Assembly (NCBI GenBank): GCA_003260075.1
Contig: QLIY01000528.1
Location: 30,092-94,091, forward strand
Reading direction: 5' to 3'
Source of the DNA: Phallusia mammillata
Taxonomy: Eukaryota > Chordata > Ascidiacea > Phlebobranchia > Ascidiidae
DNA: 64,000 nt
How positions within the stretch are numbered: the stretch's first letter is position 1; every line of letters begins with the position of its first letter. The position numbers were made by a program, and so were the translations under genes. The notes beneath the pieces were generated by a model, which was given only the letters and a program-made list of their open reading frames with translations, was not told where the DNA came from and searched no databases. This document shows, piece after piece, positions 58,601 through 64,000 of the stretch.

Positions 58601-60263
58601 AGACATTTCATTTCGTTGTCTTCGCATAGTCTGTAAAAGGTCAAATTTTAAGGTTTACAAAAGCAATCTTATCAGTACAGATACACCGATACATTTTTTT
58701 TCAGCTGATAATGATACTGAATTTGAGTAGTAGGCCGATAACCGATATTTTATTAGCAGAGAAAGCCTAAATTTTTACCTTTTTAATGAAAACAAACTCC
58801 AATATTGTTTAAAACGCTAACTTAGGTGATTGTACGACAAAGTAACAAAAAATTGTAGTTCAAAGGTCATGGTTTGCAACATATGATCAAATGTAACTGA
58901 GTAAAAACAAACCCAAATAATGTCACAGCATCGAAGCTTTTATCATTGATTTGCCATGAAACCAATCACTGGCTGGGAAATGTTTAAAGCAAGACACAGT
59001 TGCGCCAAGAAAAATAACTTATTAAAAACTTGTTATTTTACTTATTACTTATATCAGTGTTTCTTAACCTTTTTTTGCGCTCATACCCTTTGAGCTTTCA
59101 TAAAATTTTCTCGTACACCCTGTCTAAAATGGCCGACGGAAGTAAATAAAATTGTAACAATTAAACTCAGTGTATCCATAACTTGGTTGTTGAATGCAAG
59201 CATGAAAACAGTATTGCAAGTAGTACAAAACTAACCCGTTCTGGATACTGTATATAACAAAATAACTTGTTACGCATTCTTGACAAATATGCCTAAATAG
59301 CATATAATTTCACACTGCATGTCAGACCCCCTGCTTTGATGCTTCGTACCCCAAAGGGGTACACGTACCCCTGGTTAAAAACCACTGGTGTAGAGAATTT
59401 CCCATCGTTAACGAAACCTTTTTTTTCACGCACTGAGGGACACAGCGACAAAATATCACGTGAAGCGAATATTACGCAGATTAAGGAAGCATTAACGCAC
59501 TCAAATAAAGTCATAAAGATTTACAACGAAAAAATATTTATCAAGGTGATCCACAACTCCATAAAAATATGGTGAGGTTAGAAAAACCAGTAAGAACTTA
59601 TGTTCATTAACCCAGGGGTTCCCAACCTTTTTGCTGCTCGTACCCCTTTGTCAGGTCGAAGCATTCTTCGCTTACTTGCTCGGAGTTTTAATAGGCAACA
59701 AGGTAAATTTGACTAGTAAAATGTTTGAAGTGCCTTTATATACATCAGCAACTACCGCAACGTTCCGAAAACAAGCTAAGGTTTGTATGACCACAATTTT
59801 GACGTTTGTATGACCACAATTCAAGAACATTATCTGTTTTTTTACGCCGTTGTATAACTTTGCAACATATTGAAACAAATTAAAAATCAAGAGTGTCGCA
59901 TTTTACGTCTATTTGGGTTGTATTTTCACCATTTAGGTTATACAACTGTTTCCCCAATTGGTCCCAATTCTATTTTTGACTAAAAGTCTGCATTTGGACG
60001 TTTAGCAACGTTCGAAAGCTTTAGGAACCATCGAATGCCCAAATTTTGTTAGCGCGTACGAGCCTTGGATGTAGGGGGGGGGGCATGAGATAGCAAAAAA
60101 GCCGCTATCAATATTCATCATATTAACAGCGCCAATAATTAATCAGTCTATCCCTACTAATCAGTACACACATATTTACCTCTGCATCTCGACCCTTATG
60201 TTTCCAGTTTTTAAATCTATGATATTCTTGCTTAGGATCCATCGTTTCAAGCGCCCCGTTCAT
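52613..60263 (-). CDS. KPNA4: Importin subunit alpha-3/4 (karyopherin alpha)
   Basis: Nuclear import adaptor that binds NLS cargo and importin beta. About 14 exons. The IBB domain is at the start (60263): [20 protein letters not shown], then [20 protein letters not shown] (58500-58631). Armadillo repeats follow: [20 protein letters not shown] (58277-58429), [100 protein letters not shown], and [18 protein letters not shown]; these keep the W and N residues that form the NLS grooves. The C-terminal exons give [20 protein letters not shown] and end GEFKF then TAA at 52613. All blocks match KPNA3/KPNA4 rather than KPNA1 or KPNA2. Introns hold a tRNA-bearing repeat (52825-53190), hAT elements (55844-56248, 59055-59387) and a hammerhead repeat (56756-56865). 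Confidence 0.95.
52825..53190. repeat. tRNA-bearing dispersed repeat, copy 3, with inverted flanks
   Basis: The tRNA-like unit (53022-53094) and its left block (GCTGACATGTGCAGCATACA) match copy 1. To the left, CAGGCCCATTGAAGGC (52909) is an inverted copy of the right-hand tail seen in copies 1 and 4 (CCTTCAATGGGCCTGG). It lies in the last KPNA intron. Confidence 0.7.
53022..53094 (+). tRNA. tRNA-like unit in repeat copy 3
   Basis: 73 nt; acceptor GCCTGCG pairs fully with CGCAGGC, box A (TAGCTCAGTTGG) and box B (GGTTCGAATCC) are intact. The anticodon arm (GGGTGTACCGGCAAGACTC) has decayed, so no amino acid is assigned. Likely a SINE head. Confidence 0.45.
53920..54010. mobile_element. pogo-like short element in a KPNA intron
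   Basis: Shares the core AGATCTTTGCCTAATCTGGAC (one base shortened here) with the 2191 and 3898 copies, and ends resembling CCGTAAATCTCAG / reverse CCATAAACCCAGTTGG. Limits approximate. Confidence 0.4.
55844..56248. mobile_element. hAT-type element, TAGTGATGG ends
   Basis: Ends TAGTGATGGGACGATACC and reverse TAGTGATGGAACGAGTACC. Flanks AATTTCAC (55836-55843) and AATTTCAT (56249-56256) differ at one of eight. No transposase. In a KPNA intron. Confidence 0.85.
56756..56865 (+). repeat. Hammerhead-bearing repeat, copy D
   Basis: Shares CTTGAGTGCTGTAATATGGC, TGTCACCAGTTGCACTGATG and the ribozyme body with copies A and B. Located in a KPNA intron, antisense to KPNA transcription. Confidence 0.7.
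56810..56861 (+). ncRNA. Hammerhead ribozyme remnant, cleavage site mutated
   Basis: Core CTGATGA (56817-56823) and GAAA (56837-56840) are intact and stem II GACC/GGTT pairs with one G-U. The base that should pair with the last A of GAAA is C, not T (GCC in place of GTC at 56852-56854), and stem I is broken, so cleavage is not expected. Confidence 0.6.
59055..59387. mobile_element. hAT-like element in KPNA intron 1
   Basis: Left end CAGTGTTTCTTAACCTTTTT, right end in reverse CAGTGGTTTTTAACCAGGGG. The flanks do not give a convincing duplication, so the element may be old. Confidence 0.65.
59616..59670. mobile_element. Left end of a hAT-like element
   Basis: CAGGGGTTCCCAACCTTTTT begins at 59616, a typical hAT terminus, but I find no matching right end. 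Probably truncated. Confidence 0.4.
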
Positions 60264-62021
60264 CTAATATTTACAGGTAGGTCCTCAAGAGAAAATCGTT
60301 TTTACGCACACAAGTTAGTTTAAAGTATTACATTGGACGTTTAGAAAAAATCTTGGAATATCTGCAAATTAAATCATGTTTATTTATCCAAAAAATACCA
60401 AACGACTTTTCTCTGGAGTGCGTAAGAGGCCGGTATGGATAGTATGGCAGCTGCACACCCGAGACTATTTTTTTCAAGTTTGATTGCACACTTGAACAAC
60501 CCCTCGAAAAAAGCCTTCGGCAAAAATTTTCTATTGTTTTCTTGCGTTATTGACAAAACATTAGGCCTGGGCGCTAAATAACTTCTGTTTTCCAGATTAG
60601 TTAACCAGTGGCGCAATTGTATTTGATGTTTATTTTGAGATTTTGTTAAATATTTGTAAATCGGTTAGCTTTTTCTTGATAAGGTGCACACTTGACTGGT
60701 TCGTGCACACCCTAAAATTTCTTCTTGCACACTTGAAAATTCTTCGTGCACACCCGAGATCTCGGCGAAACGTGCCATAAAATCCAATGTGGGTAAGAGG
60801 ATTGTATACTGATGAAGCTACTTTCAATAAGCATTTCACAGTTTGAAAGACCTATTCTTAACAGAATGAGCTGTAATGAGCAACAGGATGCCAGAAACAA
60901 CAAATAGGCATTTATTGGCAGGCAGAAATTTAATGTTTTCAAATTAAATAGAAAATAAAATCAATTTCTATAGGTAAATCTATTTACATTTTCCAACTTG
61001 CATAAACTGTTTTCTGTTCTACTTTGTCTACATATAAAATCAAACTGCACCCTAGCAAAAAGTCAAAATGCTATTTAAATAAACGTTTGTTTGTTAAAAG
61101 CTGTTGCAGATCTTCAAAAACATCCAAAAATGTTTGAAATTAATAAGTAAAATATCATGTAATGTCTAACTTTGCCCTGATGAAAACAAAATGGCAAACA
61201 ATAGCATCACAATTCTCCACTAGGAAATTCCTGCTTTAAATAAGTCTTATAACATCCAAAATAACAATTAAAACAGACATAACATGGACATGGACATTTT
61301 TTACACGGCTTGACAAATTATTCCAAAGATTCTGCCATCCTCATCATGCAGAAATGCCGAGATTGACTAATGCTGATTAGGTTCTAACTTCTAATTAGGT
61401 TTTCAATTTAAAAGACGACCTGGTCTGTATTTAAAAAAAGTATTAGCTTGACTTCAGATCCTGCAATTCGTCTTTCTAAAGAATTCAATTCTACTTAATA
61501 GTGTAACTTTACTGGTGTAATTTTATTGTCTATCAGTGGGATATAAAAAATAGTTCCATAAACTGAGAATAACTTCAAAACAGCGATAAAATCGGTTTTA
61601 TCATTTCCACACCCACAAAATGCGCGCTAATCTTCACAGGTGACCAAGCTTTCCAAAAAAAAATCGAGAGCGAGGGTGTGACGTCAAAGCTTACTTGCAT
61701 AACGCTTCAAACGTCATTTATTAAATATCATATGATTTTAAGGTCTAACTTCGTTGGGTATACTGATTCCTGAGTTAGCAAGAGCTATAAGGAGGTAAAA
61801 ATATCTGTGGGTCCTGGTATGTTTTGCATTTAACTTTCGGTTGTCCGAAATTTACGGCCGATAAGCGATTTCGATTTCATTTCTAAACTGGGCCTAAATC
61901 AAGCTATTTTTTTAAACTATCTGTAAGGACAATAGGTTTTTTGAAGAGGTTTGTAGTAAGCCTAAAGTGCGAGTTTGGTCAAAACGAACCAACTCTACAG
62001 TCGAAAACCAACTTTTGGAAG
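60264..62021. other. Intergenic region left of the 62-kb element
   Basis: No gene recognised. Between 60468 and 60775 the word TGCACAC recurs at least five times, some followed by CCGAGA or TTGAA, suggesting a worn repeat. The remaining sequence to 62021 is plain AT-rich DNA; the nearest KPNA start codon is at 60263, so its promoter should lie at the left. Confidence 0.4.
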
Positions 62022-62707
62022 GGGCCCCTCTATCTACGCAAACTACGCAATCTACTTATAAAACGCGTGCAACGCTTTTAAAAACGTTGACGCTTGACGG
62101 TTAGGGCTTTCAGGGTCTGGGTGAGGGTTTCTAACAAAAATAACACTATAATTTAGTTTCAGATGCCCAGTTTGGGCTTAAAATTCTCATATGTATTGAG
62201 AGTGGTACTATAAACACAACCTGGTACCACTTTGTTGTTAGTTGGTTTCATTTTTATCCTCGGTGGTCGGGCAACGCCTGAATGCGTTATTCTCACATTG
62301 AGTCCGCCGTCGAGCTGCCTGTTTTTATTGCAAGTCCGTTAATTATTTTTATTTGATTTTTTTCGGTTTTAGGCAGTTGGTGACTACAATTTAGTTCAAC
62401 CCATCGGGAACCACTGGGTTGGAGCAATATGCCGCCTAAGTTTCTTGCTCAGGGAAACACAAGCGACCGAGATAGTATTAGAACCCATGACCTTGTGATC
62501 ACAAGGTGGTTGCGCTAACCACTCGGCCAACTTGGCGGTAAACTTGCAAGAAAATTAGACCCAAAAGGTATCTGCGATTAAATTATGAAGTTATTTGTAT
62601 TAAAAACCTTCACCCTGGCCCTAATAGCCCTAACCGTCAACATCTTAGTAAGTTTTTTTTAGTAGATTGCGTATAGTTTGCGTAGATTGCGTATTTTAGA
62701 GTAGCCC
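62022..62707. mobile_element. Palindromic inverted-repeat element with SINE inside, perfect 9-bp TSD (copy 3 of 3)
   Basis: Outer arms carry CTATCTACGCAAACTACGCA on the left and reverse CTAAAATACGCAATCTACGC on the right. Identical 9-bp flanks TTTTGGAAG are at 62013-62021 and 62708-62716. The arms show the same GACGGTTAGGGCTTTCAGGG block as copies 1 and 2. A tRNA-derived SINE (62280-62542) interrupts the centre. Confidence 0.88.
62280..62542 (-). repeat. tRNA-derived SINE, copy 2, nested in a transposon
   Basis: On the minus strand the head is a tRNA-like GTTGGCCGAGTGGTTAGCGC, an anticodon-like stem CACCTTGTGATCACAAGGT, and box B-like GGGTTCTAATACTA. The body (TTGTGTTTCCCTGAGCAAG, CTCCAACCCAGTGG, GGTTGAACTAAAT, AGCTCGACGGCGG) parallels the 20425-20690 copy. 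Confidence 0.7.
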
Positions 62708-62716
62708 TTTTGGAAG

Positions 62717-63217
62717 CAGCAAAACATTTTAGGGCAAGATTTTGAAACAAAAAATTATAATTTTAGCGAGACATGGCGGCATTTTTACAATCTTATTATT
62801 TGCATGTTTTGGGGGAGTTTAGTTCGCGCACAATTTGTGATGTGGTAAAATTGCCGTTGAGTCTTTCAGTGCTATAACTTGAAACAAACGCAGACAAAGT
62901 TTTTTTAACACAACATTTTTTATTAACATCGTCCAAAAATTTTACTCTGGGTATATGCATGAAGAATCCATATGATGCTTCACTGGATCAGCCTAAAAAA
63001 GCAAAATCTCTGAAGTTAGTTTACGAAATGTGGTCATAATTTCAAAAATATCATAACTATCATTTAAGTAATACAAACTGTGGTTACATAAAACATTCAT
63101 TAACCCTATAGGGTCAATATATTGAGTTGCTATGTGCATCAAGAGAAATAAACGCATATTATCTCACGTCATTGAAACATTACAAAAATTACCGGATCGA
63201 GCTTGTCCGAGACTTTT
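62717..63217. other. 3' side of the small secreted-protein gene
   Basis: 500 bp with a possible spliced 3' UTR: a donor-like GGTAATTTTTG follows the stop codon on the minus strand. No other feature seen. Confidence 0.4.
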
Positions 63218-63729
63218 TTACTCTTCCAGAAGTTGTTTAATGTCAAATGCTGCTTTTTGTGCGGCATCCTTCTGTACCAATTGATCATCTCGGTCAATTG
63301 CGTCCATCAACTGCATGAACTCGTTGTTATTCAGCAGATCATTCAGTTCCCGTAAGCTCATGTCGGCCATTGATTTGTCTCTGAAACAAAAAACCCGTAA
63401 ATGAATTTGTTTGCAATTCAAAAAACTTCACGGAAAAACGGTTCGGGCAAATCTAACATCGTTGGTTTAAGGATATTGATTCAAATCCCATTACAAGCCA
63501 AGTTAAATTTACATTGATTGTAAACTTACCCCAAAATGGTTTTCCAATTAGACAAACGACCAGCCAATGTAGCTACGTGCTTTATCCACTCCATTGTGTG
63601 TTGTCCCCATGACTTTTTCGCTCCTTTCGACTTTTCAACATCAGCTCTGCTCTTGTGGCGAAACATGGTGGACGCGTTGGTGTCGACGAGAAGAAGAGCA
63701 GCAACAATCAGGGCAAATATTTTGTTCAT
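63218..63729 (-). CDS. Small secreted protein, unknown
   Basis: Two exons: 63535-63729 and 63218-63379, joined in phase (GG|A). The start at 63729 gives a signal peptide MNKIFALIVAALLLVDTNAS, then MFRHKSRADVEKSKGAKKSW. Exon 2 reads DKSMADMSLRELNDLLNNNE, then FMQLMDAIDRDDQLVQKDAA, and ends FDIKQLLEE with TAA at 63218. Total about 119 residues. The mature part is helix-prone and charged, with no cysteine; dibasic KK sites could be cleavage points. I do not recognise a family; a peptide precursor or a small extracellular protein are both possible. Confidence 0.65.
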
Positions 63730-63913
63730 GATTATTTTCTGTTTCAAATTCAGTCTGTGGATCTAAAACTTAAAACACAATTTTACATGGAAGCATATCA
63801 AAACAGCAAGACACGCAAAATTATTTTTAGCGTGTTGCACGGTTTATAACTGTTTTACTTAATTGGTTTAAGTTATGAGAAATCAAAATTCCGTTTTATC
63901 GTCAACAGTAAAA

Positions 63914-64000
63914 AAGAACGCCTTGCCATATGGTGGTGAATGCTTGGTGACCGGCTGATTCGGTATAGCGCCTTCAATGGGCCTGGCGTACTGTGATTTA
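63914..64000. repeat. tRNA-bearing repeat, right-hand tail (copy 4), cut by window edge
   Basis: GCCTTGCCATATGGTGGTGA and GCCTTCAATGGGCCTGGCGT match the right-hand part of copy 1 (5122-5216) almost base for base. The tRNA-like unit is absent. Confidence 0.7.

Noticed and set aside
60812-60845. CTGATGA word followed by AGC...AAGC as another hammerhead
   Set aside because: There is no GAAA after the putative stem II and no paired stem I or III.

Overview
The window looks like nuclear DNA of a tunicate, most likely Ciona. I infer this from small multi-exon genes with short AT-rich GT-AG introns, chordate-type gene content (C10orf67, C1orf52, RCAN, Pegasus/IKZF5, SOX, RPAP3, ENOX homologues), tight gene spacing, and many short non-autonomous DNA transposons. 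I name the genus only by inference. Two 'n' bases (about 19662 and 39076) show it is a draft assembly.

Layout, left to right. 1-5695 (-): N-terminal half of IFT139/TTC21B, running off the left edge. 6313-6951 (-): single-exon RCAN calcipressin. 8247-11591 (+): RPAP3, an HSP90 co-chaperone with one TPR block and the RPAP3_C domain. 13208-15144 (+): Gfo/Idh/MocA inositol-dehydrogenase-like oxidoreductase. 15481-17103 (-): single-exon C10orf67-like coiled-coil protein. 17104-21163: a 4-kb repeat-rich stretch. 21164-22364 (+): SPCS1, tail-to-tail with 22511-26037 (-) ACTR8/ARP8. 26298-30089 (-): ENOX1/2. 31650-32816 (+): IKZF5/Pegasus-like zinc finger. 34300-43126 (+): a SOX gene whose HMG box looks closest to SOX30/SoxH. 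44852-45526 (+): C1orf52/UPF0690. 45748-50994 (+): drebrin-like/Abp1 (DBNL). 52613-60263 (-): importin-alpha 3/4 (KPNA3/4). 63218-63729 (-): a small secreted protein I do not recognise.

The genes do not form a pathway; this is an ordinary mixed stretch of nuclear housekeeping and regulatory genes (ciliary transport, calcineurin control, chaperone, ER signal peptidase, chromatin remodelling, nuclear import, actin adaptor, transcription factors).

The most unusual content is in the repeats. A dispersed repeat carries a type I hammerhead self-cleaving ribozyme: one copy (19719-19770) has every catalytic-core base and three perfectly paired helices; a second (24306-24357, minus strand, inside an ACTR8 intron) keeps the core with weakened stems; two more are decayed. 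This suggests a retrozyme-like or Penelope-LTR-like element. Other repeats have ends readable to the base: hAT-type elements with 8-bp target duplications, palindromic elements with 9-bp duplications, nested insertions (transposon in transposon, SINE in transposon), a family carrying a tRNA-like Pol III promoter, a second tRNA-derived SINE family, pogo-like TA-flanked elements, and an uninterrupted run of 90 C inside a SOX intron.
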